Positions 9,629 through 19,561 of a DNA stretch of 64,000 nucleotides are shown here, piece after piece. Made by a program: the position numbers and the translations under genes. Position 1 is the first letter of the stretch; each line of letters begins with the position of its first letter. The notes below the pieces were generated by a model. That model made no database searches. It was not told the origin of the DNA and saw only the letters and a program-made list of their open reading frames with translations. Source of the stretch: Sedimenticola_A sp040506425 (GTDB lineage Bacteria > Pseudomonadota > Gammaproteobacteria > Chromatiales > Chromatiaceae); NCBI GenBank assembly GCA_965224515.1, contig OZ245051.1, positions 3,906,001-3,970,000 on the forward strand, written 5' to 3'.

Positions 9629-10060
9629 ATGAGCGTTATTACCCGTATCTTTGCCCTGCTGCCCGTTCTCTTTTCATTCAATGTCCTCGCTGCTGACATT
9701 GATCCACTGACAGCTGTTCCCGACATGATCTACCTCGACCAGGCAGATGGCTTTGTCACCAATGTTCCCGTCACCGGCACAAACGACCTGCTGGGTAAAG
9801 TTCAGCACCTGAAGAGTGAACTTCAGGAGCATAAGATGCAGGCCGCCATTCAAGTGGAGACCAGCAAGTTCAGCGGACAGGATGCCCTTATTACTGTGCT
9901 GATGCCCGGCGGTATCATCTACGCTGCCAACAAAAAGCAGCGTCACCAGGATGCCCAGGCACAGCTGGCTGATGTTACGCAGCAGCTCGATAACCTCGAG
10001 AGCGATCTCACCATGCTCAAGTCTGCCACCAGCAAGCAGACCCTCGCCATGCTGTACTGA
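9629..10060 (+). CDS. secreted protein of unknown function
   Basis: A 143-residue protein with a signal peptide (residues 1-21, ending VLAAD). The mature protein has a short acidic front, a middle segment with MPGGIIYAANKKQ, and a C-terminal coiled-coil stretch rich in Gln, Asp and Leu (QLADVTQQLDNLESDLTML). No cysteines or known catalytic motif are visible. It stands alone, with a perfect 12-bp stem-loop behind it at 10082-10111. A periplasmic, perhaps self-associating, role is possible, but no function can be given. Confidence 0.55.
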   Translation: MSVITRIFALLPVLFSFNVLAADIDPLTAVPDMIYLDQADGFVTNVPVTGTNDLLGKVQHLKSELQEHKMQAAIQVETSKFSGQDALITVLMPGGIIYAANKKQRHQDAQAQLADVTQQLDNLESDLTMLKSATSKQTLAMLY

Positions 10061-10081
10061 TCCCCCCCAATCGAATACCCC

Positions 10082-10111
10082 GGGTAGATGGCTCACTGCA
10101 GCCATCTACCC
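10082..10111 (+). terminator. stem-loop after the secreted protein gene
   Basis: A perfect 12-bp inverted repeat (GGGTAGATGGCT and its complement) with a six-base loop starts 22 bases after the stop codon at 10060. No long T run follows, so it is either a weak intrinsic terminator or an mRNA 3'-end stabiliser. Confidence 0.65.
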
Positions 10112-10461
10112 TCTCCAATCCACCACCCAACTCCGTAACACCCTTCACTCATAGCCAGGCAGCCTGGTTGTCGTCTCGCCGCCCGCGCGTGGTTTTACAC
10201 TCCATAGGCTTTCTGCCTGTAGAGCTTCTCATGCACATTTAGCATGATATTTTCCACTCGCATCTGGTCTGTTGAAAAAGCAAGTACAGGGAATTTTTTT
10301 CCTTGCCAGCGCTGCTACAATAACCCGCGCTGGGAATGCTATGATTGACTATAGATTTTCACGGCCATTGAACAACGATGCCGGCAACAAACTCGCTCTG
10401 ACATAATGGCAGTCATCAGAGTGGAGTCTTTGTAAAAACAGGGAAGATTCAGGAGGTCACA
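10112..10461. other. intergenic stretch before the FIST gene
   Basis: About 350 bases without a supported gene. The only clear signal is a very good Shine-Dalgarno sequence, AGGAGG, five bases before the ATG at 10462. I found no convincing -35/-10 pair. Confidence 0.4.
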
Positions 10462-11607
10462 ATGCAGGTTTCTCTGCATCGCTTCAATGCAGAAACGGGA
10501 TGGGATAATCCTCTGAATGGAGAGATGGACTCCTCCCAAACCCTCGTCATCGTCTTCTCAGACCCTCGCCCCAATACAGCGCTGAAAACCGAACTCTCCG
10601 GGCTTCATCGGAAATATCCCGAATCCATCCTGATCGGCTGTTCATCCTCTGGTGAGATCTATGGCGAGGACCTGAGTGATGAGAGCCTCGTGGTCGGGGT
10701 GCTGAGATTCCAGGATACCCACCTCAAACTGGCCCATGTCCCGATTAACGACGCGGATGAGTCTGAAGCTGTCGGACAGATGCTTGCTGAGCAGTTGGCC
10801 GCAGATGATCTCACGGCGGTTTTCACCCTGACTGACGGCCTGCTGGTTAACGGCTCTGCCTATATCCAGTCTCTTGACAGCGCACTTCCCAAGGGGGTGA
10901 TAGTCACCGGTGGTCTTGCGGGTGACGGTGATCGTTTCGAGAAGACTTGGCTGCTATACGATGGTGAGACGTTGACAGGCCAGGTAGCGGCGGTAGGTCT
11001 CTACGGCAACAGTGTGCATGTTGCACACGGTTCCCGTGGTGGCTGGGACCTGCTTGGCCCGGAACGCGAGGTGACACGGGCCGAGGGTAACGTTCTCTAT
11101 TCGCTGGACGGCCAACCGGCCCTGCAGGTGTATAAAAAATACCTGGGGGATCGTGCCGATGGTTTACCTGCCACGGGTCTGCTGTTCCCCCTCGCCATCC
11201 GCAATGAAGAGGGCACAGATGGGCTGACAGTACGCACCATTCTGGCGGTGAATGAACAGAAACAATCCATCACCTTTGCAGGAGATGTACCCGAGGGCTG
11301 TTTCGTCAAACTGATGCGGGCCAATTTCGACCGCCTGGTGGACGGTGCTGCCCACGCGGCAGAGAGCATTACCCTGGATGATTATCAAAACAGCCCTGCC
11401 CTGTGCATCGCCATCAGCTGCGTGGGGCGACGACTGGTCCTCGGGCCACGGGTTGAAGAAGAGATTGAAGCGGTCCGCGAAAGTCTTCCGCCAGAGGCCG
11501 GCCTGATCGGCTACTACTCCTACGGAGAGATCTCCCCCCTGGCCAGCGGTCGCTGCGACCTGCACAACCAGACCATGACCCTGACCCTGATCTGGGAGAA
11601 CTGCTGA
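10462..11607 (+). CDS. FIST domain sensory protein
   Basis: A 381-residue soluble protein with the FIST layout. The N-terminal part includes TLVIVFSDPR, ESILIGCSSSGEIYGE and VTGGLAGDGDRF. The C-terminal part ends in the signature GRRLVLGPRVEEEIEAV and GLIGYYSYGEISPLASG. FIST domains are intracellular sensors, thought to bind small ligands such as amino acids, and they commonly partner signal-output proteins. AGGAGG precedes the start. Its stop overlaps the next ATG as TGATG, so it is translated with the PAS-GGDEF-EAL protein, which it probably regulates. Confidence 0.92.
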   Translation: MQVSLHRFNAETGWDNPLNGEMDSSQTLVIVFSDPRPNTALKTELSGLHRKYPESILIGCSSSGEIYGEDLSDESLVVGVLRFQDTHLKLAHVPINDADESEAVGQMLAEQLAADDLTAVFTLTDGLLVNGSAYIQSLDSALPKGVIVTGGLAGDGDRFEKTWLLYDGETLTGQVAAVGLYGNSVHVAHGSRGGWDLLGPEREVTRAEGNVLYSLDGQPALQVYKKYLGDRADGLPATGLLFPLAIRNEEGTDGLTVRTILAVNEQKQSITFAGDVPEGCFVKLMRANFDRLVDGAAHAAESITLDDYQNSPALCIAISCVGRRLVLGPRVEEEIEAVRESLPPEAGLIGYYSYGEISPLASGRCDLHNQTMTLTLIWENC

Positions 11608-13520
11608 TGCATCGGCTGCTCTCACGCCAGCTGCGTAAACTCAGCCTGGATGGTTCATCCAGGCCGGATCAGCAGCAGTGGGAGACACTGGTCAATAAAA
11701 TATCCGGTACCTACCAGCAGGCCGATGACGACCGCTACCTGTTGGAGCGCTCCCTTCAGATCTCATCGGATGAGATGCAGGAGCTGTTTCAGCGCCATAA
11801 AGCCACCGCTGAAGGCCGGCTGCAAGCCCTGGTCAATGCACTCCCCGACCTGGTCTTTATGCTTGACGAGGATGGACGCTACGTTGAGGTGATTGCTGGC
11901 GAAGAGGGCCGCCTCTACCTGCCATCCAGTGATCTCAAGGGCTGCCTGCTGTCCGAGATCATGCCTGATGATAATGCCACTTTTTTCATGGCCGCCATCC
12001 ATCAGGCTCTACGCAGCAACAACCTGCACATTGTGGAATACCAACTTGAAGTACCCGCGGGCAATCGCGTATTTGAAGGCCGCATCATGCCCACAGGCAT
12101 GAAGGTAGACGACCGTCAGACCGTGGTGTTTCTCGCCCGCGATGTGACCGAGCTGGCCCGCTCGCGGGATGAGCTGGAACATATGGCCACCCACGACGGC
12201 CTCACCGGACTGCCCAACCGCTCCCTGCTTGGGGAGCGCCTGGCACAAGCCGTTTCCAGGGCCAAGCGTCTGGGCAGCCAAGGTGCCCTTCTGGTAATGG
12301 ACCTGGATCGATTCAAACAGATCAATGACAGTCTTGGTCACCCGGTTGGCGACAGTGTATTGAAAGAGGTCGCCGATCGTCTGCTCACGGTATGCCGAAT
12401 GGAAGACACGGTAGCCCGCTTCGGGGGTGACGAGTTCATACTGATCCTGGAGGATCTGCAGAACACGGCACACTGCGGCAGCATTGCAAACAATATCCTC
12501 GACGCCTTTGCCAAACCCATCAAGCCCGGGAGCTTTGAGCTCGACGTAACGGCCAGTATCGGCATCGCCGTATTCCCAGATGACAGTGACGACAGCAATA
12601 CGCTGCTCAAGCAGGCTGACAGCGCTATGTACGTAGCCAAGGAGGCCGGGCGCAATCAGTACAGTTTCTACACCGAGGATCTCGGTAACAATGCCATGGC
12701 CTACCTGGCGTTGGAATCACGTCTGCGCAAGGCCATCATTTCCCAGGAGCTGGCCCTGGTGTACCAGCCCCAGTTCCGGCTCAGTGACGGCATAATGGTG
12801 GGTGTGGAGGCACTGGTACGTTGGCCTACAGCCGACCCCGAGCACCGCAGCCCGGAACAGTTCATACCGGTGGCAGAGATGTCCGGTCTGATCGAGCCAC
12901 TGGGACTCTGGGTGATGGACGAAGCCTGCCGACAGGCGGCATACTGGCTAGGTACTGAATTCGCATTCGGGCGCATGGCGATCAACCTCTCAAGCCGCCA
13001 GTTGAACAACCCCCACCTGGTGGAACAGGTAGAGAAGATTCTGGACAAGCATCAACTCACCGGTGACGCCCTTGAGTTCGAAATCACCGAAAGCATGGTG
13101 GTGCAGGAAGGGGGGATCGCACACAGCAACCTTGAGACCTTCGGTGCCATGGGAATCAGCTTGGCCATCGATGACTTTGGAACCGGGCACTCATCCCTGG
13201 TGAACCTGAAGCGCTTTCCCCTGAACCACCTCAAGATCGATCGATCTTTCATTGATGGCGTGGGTATTGATCCCAACGACGAGGCCATTGCAGGGGCGAC
13301 CATCGCCCTTGCCAGGCAACTCGGCATGAAGGTGATTGCCGAAGGCGTTGAGACCAGGGAGCAGGCCAGTTTTCTCAAAGGCCACCAGTGCGATACCGTA
13401 CAGGGCTATCTCTATGCCAGGCCCATGCCGGCAAGCAAAATAACAGAGCGTTTCGGGGGGGGGGAAACCAGCCCAGAACCAGGATTTCGCAACTATCTGA
13501 CAGCGATCTGCCACTTTTAA
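11607..13520 (+). CDS. PAS-GGDEF-EAL bifunctional c-di-GMP enzyme
   Basis: A 637-residue cytoplasmic protein: a short helical front, a PAS domain (about 70-185), GGDEF (190-355) and EAL (370-625). GGDEF is intact at 273-277, with the RxxD product-inhibition site at 264-267. EAL is intact at 401-403, followed by NLSSRQL, EITES, DDFGTGHS, LKIDRSFI, AEGVET and QGYLYARPM. Both synthesis and breakdown of c-di-GMP are therefore possible. It overlaps the FIST gene by one base (TGATG), which makes a two-gene sensor-effector unit. The contrast with the GRDEF form at 2192-4066 suggests different roles for the two proteins. Confidence 0.94.
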   Translation: MHRLLSRQLRKLSLDGSSRPDQQQWETLVNKISGTYQQADDDRYLLERSLQISSDEMQELFQRHKATAEGRLQALVNALPDLVFMLDEDGRYVEVIAGEEGRLYLPSSDLKGCLLSEIMPDDNATFFMAAIHQALRSNNLHIVEYQLEVPAGNRVFEGRIMPTGMKVDDRQTVVFLARDVTELARSRDELEHMATHDGLTGLPNRSLLGERLAQAVSRAKRLGSQGALLVMDLDRFKQINDSLGHPVGDSVLKEVADRLLTVCRMEDTVARFGGDEFILILEDLQNTAHCGSIANNILDAFAKPIKPGSFELDVTASIGIAVFPDDSDDSNTLLKQADSAMYVAKEAGRNQYSFYTEDLGNNAMAYLALESRLRKAIISQELALVYQPQFRLSDGIMVGVEALVRWPTADPEHRSPEQFIPVAEMSGLIEPLGLWVMDEACRQAAYWLGTEFAFGRMAINLSSRQLNNPHLVEQVEKILDKHQLTGDALEFEITESMVVQEGGIAHSNLETFGAMGISLAIDDFGTGHSSLVNLKRFPLNHLKIDRSFIDGVGIDPNDEAIAGATIALARQLGMKVIAEGVETREQASFLKGHQCDTVQGYLYARPMPASKITERFGGGETSPEPGFRNYLTAICHF

Positions 13521-13630
13521 CGGCAACTCACTTAAGTTGATTGGAATCAGCTTATTCCATTGCTAAATGAGCCTTTTCAGCCCCCTCAACCGGAGATATA
13601 TCCTAGACTTACAGGAGGAATGAACTATTC

Positions 13631-13646
13631 AGGGAGTTAGCTCCCT
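13631..13646 (+). terminator. weak hairpin between the c-di-GMP gene and the binding-protein gene
   Basis: AGGGAG TTAG CTCCCT forms a six-bp stem with a four-base loop, followed by TTCCC. It lies 110 bases after the stop of the GGDEF-EAL gene. It could be a weak terminator or part of the leader of the next gene. Confidence 0.3.
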
Positions 13647-13708
13647 TTCCCAGATTAACCGGACATGGTGGATAACACCCCATCCGCTTAATTATCGAGG
13701 GCTGAATA

Positions 13709-15871
13709 ATGAAAAAATTACTCTTGGTTACCGGCCTGGGCATTCTTCTTGTTCTCCTTTTTTTCCCCTCGCAAGGTCCGAGGCAGACTACCGACGCCCC
13801 GCTACCCCCTGCAGAGGACACGCCAAAGCCACTCTACAACTTGCGCTTTGGCCATAACATTCCCGTCTCCAGCGCATTGCACCTGGCTTCTGTGCGTTTT
13901 GCCGAGGCGGTGGAGGAAAAAACCGGGGGCGAGGTCCGCATAACCGTCTACCCGGCCCAGCAACTTGGTAACGACCACCAGATGGTAGAGATGGCCAGGG
14001 CCGGAGAGCTGGACATTATCCTAACTCCCACGGCCAAGATGAGCGTACCTGTACCCGCCATTCAGTATGCGGACCTGCCCTTCTACTTTCCCACACCGGA
14101 CGACCTCTACGAGATGCTTGATGGTGAGCCTGGCCAGATGCTGCTGAACAAGCTCAGGAGTATCGGACTGATCGGCGTCGCCTTTTGGGAAAACGGCTTC
14201 AAGCACTTCACCGGCAACAAGCCGCTGCAAACGCCCGAAGATTTCGAAGACCTGAAGATCCGCACCATGAAAAGCCGCATCATCATGGAGCAGTTCAAAT
14301 CCTTCGGTGCCCACCCCATTCCCATTGATTTCCACGCGACCCGCAAGGCACTGGCAGACGGCGTGGTAGATGGACAGGAAAATCCATTGATCGCCATCGT
14401 CAGCATGGGTTTTCATGAAGTTCAGTCCGACCTCACTATCAGCAATCATGCCTATCTTGGCTATGTCTTCTCGATCAGTGAAAAGGTTTTCCGGGAACTA
14501 CCCGGCGACATTCAGGAGATACTCATATCAACGGCCAAGGAGCTGACCACCTGGGAACGGCAGGAGACCCACCGCAAGGAGGAGGATCTTCTTGAGACAA
14601 TACGACAGGCCGGTGTGCGGATCCACACCCTTGATGCGGCAGCACACCAGCGGTTTGCGGCAAAGACAAATTACATACCATCGATGTTCGAAGAGGTCAT
14701 CGGTGCTGATGTATTGTCAAAGACCGAAGAGCTGTTGATGGAAAAACACCTGGCAACCGCCAGTGGCAAGCAACCCGTTATCATCGGCCTCGATACCGAT
14801 CTCTCACAGGATACAAAGACCGCCGGCCTGGCACTCAAGCGTGGGGCCCAGCTTGCAATCGAGGAGATCAACAGAAAAGGCGGCATATTGGGCAGAAAGC
14901 TCGCCCTTATTGCCCTGGATCACCATGGCATGCCGAGCCAGGGGGTGAGAAATATCGCCAAGTTCATCGACAATCCCGATGTGGTGGGAATCATCGGTGG
15001 TCAGCACAGCTCAGTCATAATAGCCGAGAAGGATACAATCCAGAACGGAGGCGTACCCTTTCTGGCATCCTGGTCGTCTGCTTCGGAGGTGGTGGAAACA
15101 AACCGTGAACCCAACTTTGTATTCAGGGCTTCGGCCAACGACAGCCAGGCTGGACCGTTTTTGGTCGACTACCTGCTGAGCAAGTATAAGCGCCCGGCAA
15201 TCATGCTTGAAAACTCTGTCTGGGGACGGGGCAACCTCCATCACATGAGCAAGCGGATCGGGGAGAGAGGCGGTAGCTTCGTTCAGGTAGAGAAATTCAA
15301 CCGTGGCGATACAGATTTTGCCCCCCTCCTCGACCGTATAACAGCTTCTGGTGCAGACAGCATCATGCTGGTGGCCAAACCAATCGAGGGCCAATACATC
15401 GTCAAAACCCTGGCCAGGAGTTACACCCCTCTGCCCCTCGTTTCCCACTGGGGAATCACCGGCAACGATTTCTGGAAAATGAACAGAAACGCATTGGATA
15501 AAGTGAGCCTGAGCTTTCTTCAGACTGTCTCCCTGCTTGATAAAAAGAACGAGCGCGCCAGAGACCTGGCTCAACAGTATACGGAACGATTTGGAGTCAG
15601 CTCTCCACGCCAGATCAAGGCGCCCAGCGCAGTTGCACAGGCCTATGATCTTGTGAACCTCATTGCACTGGCTATCGAACAGGCCGGTACCACTGAGCGC
15701 AGCGCCGTACGCACCGCCATGGAAAACCTGAATCCCCATGAAGGCGTGGTTAAACGTTATGCCCCGGCATTCACGGCAACTCGCCATGACGCCCTCACAT
15801 TGGAAAATTACCATATGGCCAGGTTTGACCCAAATGGTGCAATAGTCCCCGTAACTGAAGATTCGAATTAA
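13709..15871 (+). CDS. fused double solute-binding protein (TRAP DctP-type plus ABC Leu/Ile/Val-type)
   Basis: A 720-residue exported protein. Residues 1-20 are a signal peptide or membrane anchor. Residues about 45-350 match a TRAP DctP-family binding protein: RFAEAVEEKTGGEVRITVYPAQQLG, LKIRTMKSRI with the arginine used to hold carboxylates, and ALADGVVDGQENP. Residues about 365-705 match a branched-chain-amino-acid type periplasmic binding protein: GAQLAIEEINRKGGILGRKL, NPDVVGIIGGQHSS and ANDSQAGPFLVDYL. No permease genes lie nearby. The histidine kinase starts 40 bp downstream, so the protein most probably senses ligands for the kinase rather than feeding a transporter. GAGGG precedes the start. 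Each half is clear; the fusion is unusual. Confidence 0.9.
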   Translation: MKKLLLVTGLGILLVLLFFPSQGPRQTTDAPLPPAEDTPKPLYNLRFGHNIPVSSALHLASVRFAEAVEEKTGGEVRITVYPAQQLGNDHQMVEMARAGELDIILTPTAKMSVPVPAIQYADLPFYFPTPDDLYEMLDGEPGQMLLNKLRSIGLIGVAFWENGFKHFTGNKPLQTPEDFEDLKIRTMKSRIIMEQFKSFGAHPIPIDFHATRKALADGVVDGQENPLIAIVSMGFHEVQSDLTISNHAYLGYVFSISEKVFRELPGDIQEILISTAKELTTWERQETHRKEEDLLETIRQAGVRIHTLDAAAHQRFAAKTNYIPSMFEEVIGADVLSKTEELLMEKHLATASGKQPVIIGLDTDLSQDTKTAGLALKRGAQLAIEEINRKGGILGRKLALIALDHHGMPSQGVRNIAKFIDNPDVVGIIGGQHSSVIIAEKDTIQNGGVPFLASWSSASEVVETNREPNFVFRASANDSQAGPFLVDYLLSKYKRPAIMLENSVWGRGNLHHMSKRIGERGGSFVQVEKFNRGDTDFAPLLDRITASGADSIMLVAKPIEGQYIVKTLARSYTPLPLVSHWGITGNDFWKMNRNALDKVSLSFLQTVSLLDKKNERARDLAQQYTERFGVSSPRQIKAPSAVAQAYDLVNLIALAIEQAGTTERSAVRTAMENLNPHEGVVKRYAPAFTATRHDALTLENYHMARFDPNGAIVPVTEDSN

Positions 15872-15911
15872 CCGGGTAGAAAAGAGTGACAGCCACTTCG
15901 AGAAATACCTG

Positions 15912-18473
15912 ATGGAGCATAAATCCAGCAACACGCCTCAACAGCGCAGTCTGAAACTGAGACTGGTACTCCATGTTTCTGGATTTGTCGCCATCGCCAT
16001 GACTCTTGTCACTGTTCTGGCAGCGGCGCTTTTCAGTGGCGGCTTGAACAACCAGGTGAATGAGTTGCTAAAAAATGCCACCCGTTCATCACAGATGCTA
16101 CTGGAACAGCGCATCGCCTACCTGCTTGAAAATACCGAAAAGATGACGGAAAACCCCTTCGTCATAAACGGACTTGTCGACCCGGAAGGCCGTCAGACCT
16201 ACCTCCCCAAGTTGGCGCAATATTTTTCTGCAGGGCGTGATGTAGTCTCCTTCTCGCTGGTTGATTTTGATGGTGGCCCTGTATTCCAGACCACCGAAAC
16301 GATCCCCGACTATAACCGCTCATCCCAGCTTCGCACCGCCCTTGCCAGGGGTCAGCGTACCCTTTATATCCAAGAACCCGAACACCAGATGATCATCGTT
16401 GCCCCCATCGAGTACTACAACACCACCCAGGGTGCGGTCGTGGTGGCATTCGATCTGGAAGCAGTCTCCAAGCGCAACCGCCCCCGTGATCCCGAGGCCT
16501 CCTACAAACTGTTCATGCATGGCCAGGAAATTGTCAGCCATAACCAAAATGCCGAGACCAGGTACATCAAGCATCGACTGACCAGCAGCGAAGAGGCACC
16601 GCTGCTACAGACCCTGGGCCTCGAACTGGAAATCGGCCTGCCTGAGAGCAGCTACCTTGCTCCTGTCTGGGAGGCCATCATACGCCTTCTGGCGATGGGT
16701 GCCCTGCTGACCATAGCAGCTGTCTTTATCTCGGCCTGGATCGGCAACAGCATTGCCAAACCCATACTCACACTCTACCAGCGGATAAAACAATCCGATC
16801 AACTCGGCCTATCCCACTGCAGCCCACTGGGTACTGACGACGAACTGGAGACTCTCGCCCTCGCCTTTGATCAGCGTACTGCTGAAATCCAGAAAACCGT
16901 TGAAGCACTGCAGGAGCGGGAACTCCAGCTTCGTGATGCACAGATGATGGCGAAACTTGGAAACTGGTCACTGGATATCCAGACCGGGGAACTCTTCTGG
17001 TCGGATGAGATCTACGAAATTTTCGGCATGGACGCCGGGCAGTTTGAACCAAGCTACGAGGCATTCATTGAAACAATACACCCTGAAGACCGCGATATGG
17101 TTGAGCATGCCTACACCGAGTCTGTGAAAAACAACATGCCTTACGAGATTACCCACCGAATCATACGCAAGAGCGACAACGCCGTGCGTTATGTGCATGA
17201 GCTCTCCGAAGAGATCAAGGATAAAAATGGAGTGACCTACAAATCCGTAGGCATGGTTCAGGATGTGACCGACAGGATCGTGGCCCAGAAAGAGACCGAA
17301 ACGATCAGGCACTACCTGCAGAACGTTTTCGACTCGATGCCTTCCATACTGGTCGGGGTTGACCTGGCCGGGTGTATCACAAACTGGAACAGTGAAGCTC
17401 AACGCTTCAGCGGCATAGAACCGGACAAAGCCCTCGGCAGCGAACTGGGCCAGGTCTTTCCCATGTTCTCTGCCCAGATCCCCGCCATTCTCAAGGCCAC
17501 CGGCAATCAGAAACGGACAAAGATCGCCCAGCAGATCTACTGGGCATCGGGTAGACAGCATTTCGCCGACATCATGATCTACCCCCTGGTTGCCGACATC
17601 GCCAGCGGCGCCGTGATCCGTATCGACGATGTCACCGAGCGGGTGCGTATGGAAGAGATGATGATGCAGACCGAGAAGATGATGTCAGTGGGCGGCCTGG
17701 CCGCAGGGATGGCCCACGAGATCAACAACCCCCTCGGCGGTATGCTGCAGGGACTGCAGAATATAGGTCGGCGTCTGTCACCTGAACTGGCTAAGAACCG
17801 GGAGCTGGCCGACGCCCTGGGCATAGATCTGGAGAAGCTGCAGATCTACCTGAAACAGCGCGATATCTTTCACTTCATGGAAGGTATGGAAGATGCCGGA
17901 AAACGGGCTAGCGAGATCGTCGCCAACATGCTGCGATTCAGCCGCAAACCGGTGATGGAACTTGAAGCTGTTGATATGCATGAATTGATTGACCGCACCC
18001 TTGAGCTCGCCTCGGTGGATTACGACCTGAAGAAGAAGTACGACTACAGAAATATTAAACTGGTCAGGGAGTACGACCCACAGCTGCAGCCGGTTTACTG
18101 CATCTCATCCGAGATTCAACAGGTACTGCTGAACCTGCTGCGCAATGCTGCCCAGGCCCTCTATAGAAACATCGACTCAGGCTCTCCCTCCCCTTCCATC
18201 ACCATAAGAACAGCCCATGAAGGCAACATGGTCCGCATCGAGGTGGAGGACAACGGGCCAGGTATTACAGAGCAGACCCGTAAACGGGTATTCGAGCCCT
18301 TCTTCACAACACGCCCCACCGGTGAAGGGACCGGCCTTGGACTGTCAGTCTCCTACTTCATCATCCATGAAGAGCATCACGGTACGATGGACGTAACATC
18401 GGAACCGGACAAGGGGGCCTGTTTCATCATCAGGCTGCCACTTGAAAGGGCTTCTGCACCTTCAAGTGACTGA
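15912..18473 (+). CDS. membrane sensor histidine kinase with two PAS domains
   Basis: An 853-residue protein. TM1 is at about 20-42, a periplasmic Cache-like sensor at 45-250, TM2 at 253-276, then HAMP, a PAS domain (345-455), a second PAS domain (465-575), a HisKA-like dimerisation domain with GMAHEINNPLGG (phosphorylated His602) and a HATPase domain with VEDNGPGI and GEGTGLGLSVSYFI. There is no receiver domain and no adjacent response regulator, so its partner lies elsewhere. It follows the fused binding protein by 40 bp and probably reads its ligand state. Its C-terminal 290 residues are closely similar to those of two other kinases at 57410-59590 and 59607-61193. Confidence 0.93.
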   Translation: MEHKSSNTPQQRSLKLRLVLHVSGFVAIAMTLVTVLAAALFSGGLNNQVNELLKNATRSSQMLLEQRIAYLLENTEKMTENPFVINGLVDPEGRQTYLPKLAQYFSAGRDVVSFSLVDFDGGPVFQTTETIPDYNRSSQLRTALARGQRTLYIQEPEHQMIIVAPIEYYNTTQGAVVVAFDLEAVSKRNRPRDPEASYKLFMHGQEIVSHNQNAETRYIKHRLTSSEEAPLLQTLGLELEIGLPESSYLAPVWEAIIRLLAMGALLTIAAVFISAWIGNSIAKPILTLYQRIKQSDQLGLSHCSPLGTDDELETLALAFDQRTAEIQKTVEALQERELQLRDAQMMAKLGNWSLDIQTGELFWSDEIYEIFGMDAGQFEPSYEAFIETIHPEDRDMVEHAYTESVKNNMPYEITHRIIRKSDNAVRYVHELSEEIKDKNGVTYKSVGMVQDVTDRIVAQKETETIRHYLQNVFDSMPSILVGVDLAGCITNWNSEAQRFSGIEPDKALGSELGQVFPMFSAQIPAILKATGNQKRTKIAQQIYWASGRQHFADIMIYPLVADIASGAVIRIDDVTERVRMEEMMMQTEKMMSVGGLAAGMAHEINNPLGGMLQGLQNIGRRLSPELAKNRELADALGIDLEKLQIYLKQRDIFHFMEGMEDAGKRASEIVANMLRFSRKPVMELEAVDMHELIDRTLELASVDYDLKKKYDYRNIKLVREYDPQLQPVYCISSEIQQVLLNLLRNAAQALYRNIDSGSPSPSITIRTAHEGNMVRIEVEDNGPGITEQTRKRVFEPFFTTRPTGEGTGLGLSVSYFIIHEEHHGTMDVTSEPDKGACFIIRLPLERASAPSSD

Positions 18474-18549
18474 ATTTCCATGGACTTAAATCCAAGCCCC
18501 TGGCTGACAGCGCTGCAGTCAACAGCGTGCCAACCGGCGCAAAAGGCCA

Positions 18550-19383
18550 CTATCCGGCCAGGTGTTTATGGAGAAACGTCATGGTGCGCTCCCAGGAGAG
18601 CTTGGCATCGTCTTCGTCGTAGCGTGCCCCGGTAGGATTGGCGAAGGCGTGATTTGCCTCGTACCAGTGAACGGTCAGATCTGACTTGCCGGCCTCGGTC
18701 ATGGCCTTTTCAAAACCGTCCACCATCTCGGCGTTGATCCACTTGTCCTGGGTGCCGAAATGCCCCAGCAGGGGACTTTGCAGGCTGGCGAGATCACCTG
18801 CACTTTTCTTCACATTGCCGTAATAGACAACCGTGGCGTCCACGGGTGTGGCCAGTGAAGCGTTGAGAGACCAGCCGCCACCGAAACACCAACCCAGGGT
18901 ACCAACCTTGCCATTGCCCTTGTCATGCTTGCGCAGCCAATCCACCCAGCCCACCAGCGCCTCGGTGGCCCACTTGGAGTCCATGCCCTTACGATAGGCC
19001 TGGGCCTCTTCCCTGGAGGTGGCAACCTTACCGTTGTAGAGATCCACGGCAAGTGCGATAAAACCCTGTTGGGCAAACTCCCGGGTCACCGCCTTGATCT
19101 GGTCGTTGAGCCCCCACCATTCGTGGATCAGCAGCACGGTAGGTGCTGAAGCAACCCCTTCCGGCAGAGCCACAACAGCACGGGCTGTTTTTCCGCTGGC
19201 GAGGGTAATGCTCACCTCTTCCACCGACTCACCCGCCGCCTGGGCCAACAGGGGATCAGCCAGGATCACCGCCAGGGGCAGAGTCGCCAAACCCTGCAGA
19301 AAGGCCCTGCGTTCATCCAGTGAAACGGTTGGAAGCGGTCGCTGGGAACTGCTCTCAGAGCCGCAAGAGTACAAATCACACAT
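18550..19383 (-). CDS. dienelactone hydrolase family protein, exported
   Basis: A 277-residue alpha/beta hydrolase. The start is taken at 19383, where ATG follows GGAGGAG; a longer frame would need a TTG before that site. A leader segment (RRAFLQGLATLPLAVILADPLLAQA) suggests export, with a twin-arginine-like RR. The family triad is present: Cys in GWCFGGG, Asp in GTQDKW and His in EANHAF. HEWWGL supplies the usual glutamate near the oxyanion region. Substrates of this broad family are carboxylic-ester or lactone compounds; the actual one is unknown. It is transcribed away from the neighbouring metallo-hydrolase gene. Confidence 0.88.
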   Translation of the reverse strand: MCDLYSCGSESSSQRPLPTVSLDERRAFLQGLATLPLAVILADPLLAQAAGESVEEVSITLASGKTARAVVALPEGVASAPTVLLIHEWWGLNDQIKAVTREFAQQGFIALAVDLYNGKVATSREEAQAYRKGMDSKWATEALVGWVDWLRKHDKGNGKVGTLGWCFGGGWSLNASLATPVDATVVYYGNVKKSAGDLASLQSPLLGHFGTQDKWINAEMVDGFEKAMTEAGKSDLTVHWYEANHAFANPTGARYDEDDAKLSWERTMTFLHKHLAG

Positions 19384-19561
19384 GGGTTTCTCCTCCAATC
19401 CATTAGATATTATTTTTTACCAGGCCAGTCTTGATGACCCTGGTATCTGCTGGAGTATAGACAAAGAATCTTGCAACGGCAGTCGTGGAAAACCACCATG
19501 TTTTAGTGGCCTTTTTGACGCTAGGATTGGGCAATCCAAATAGAGACCCACCAGGCGAACC

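Noticed and set aside
15011..15934. 307-codon frame antisense to the double binding protein
   Set aside because: A shadow of the Leu/Ile/Val-type domain on the plus strand.
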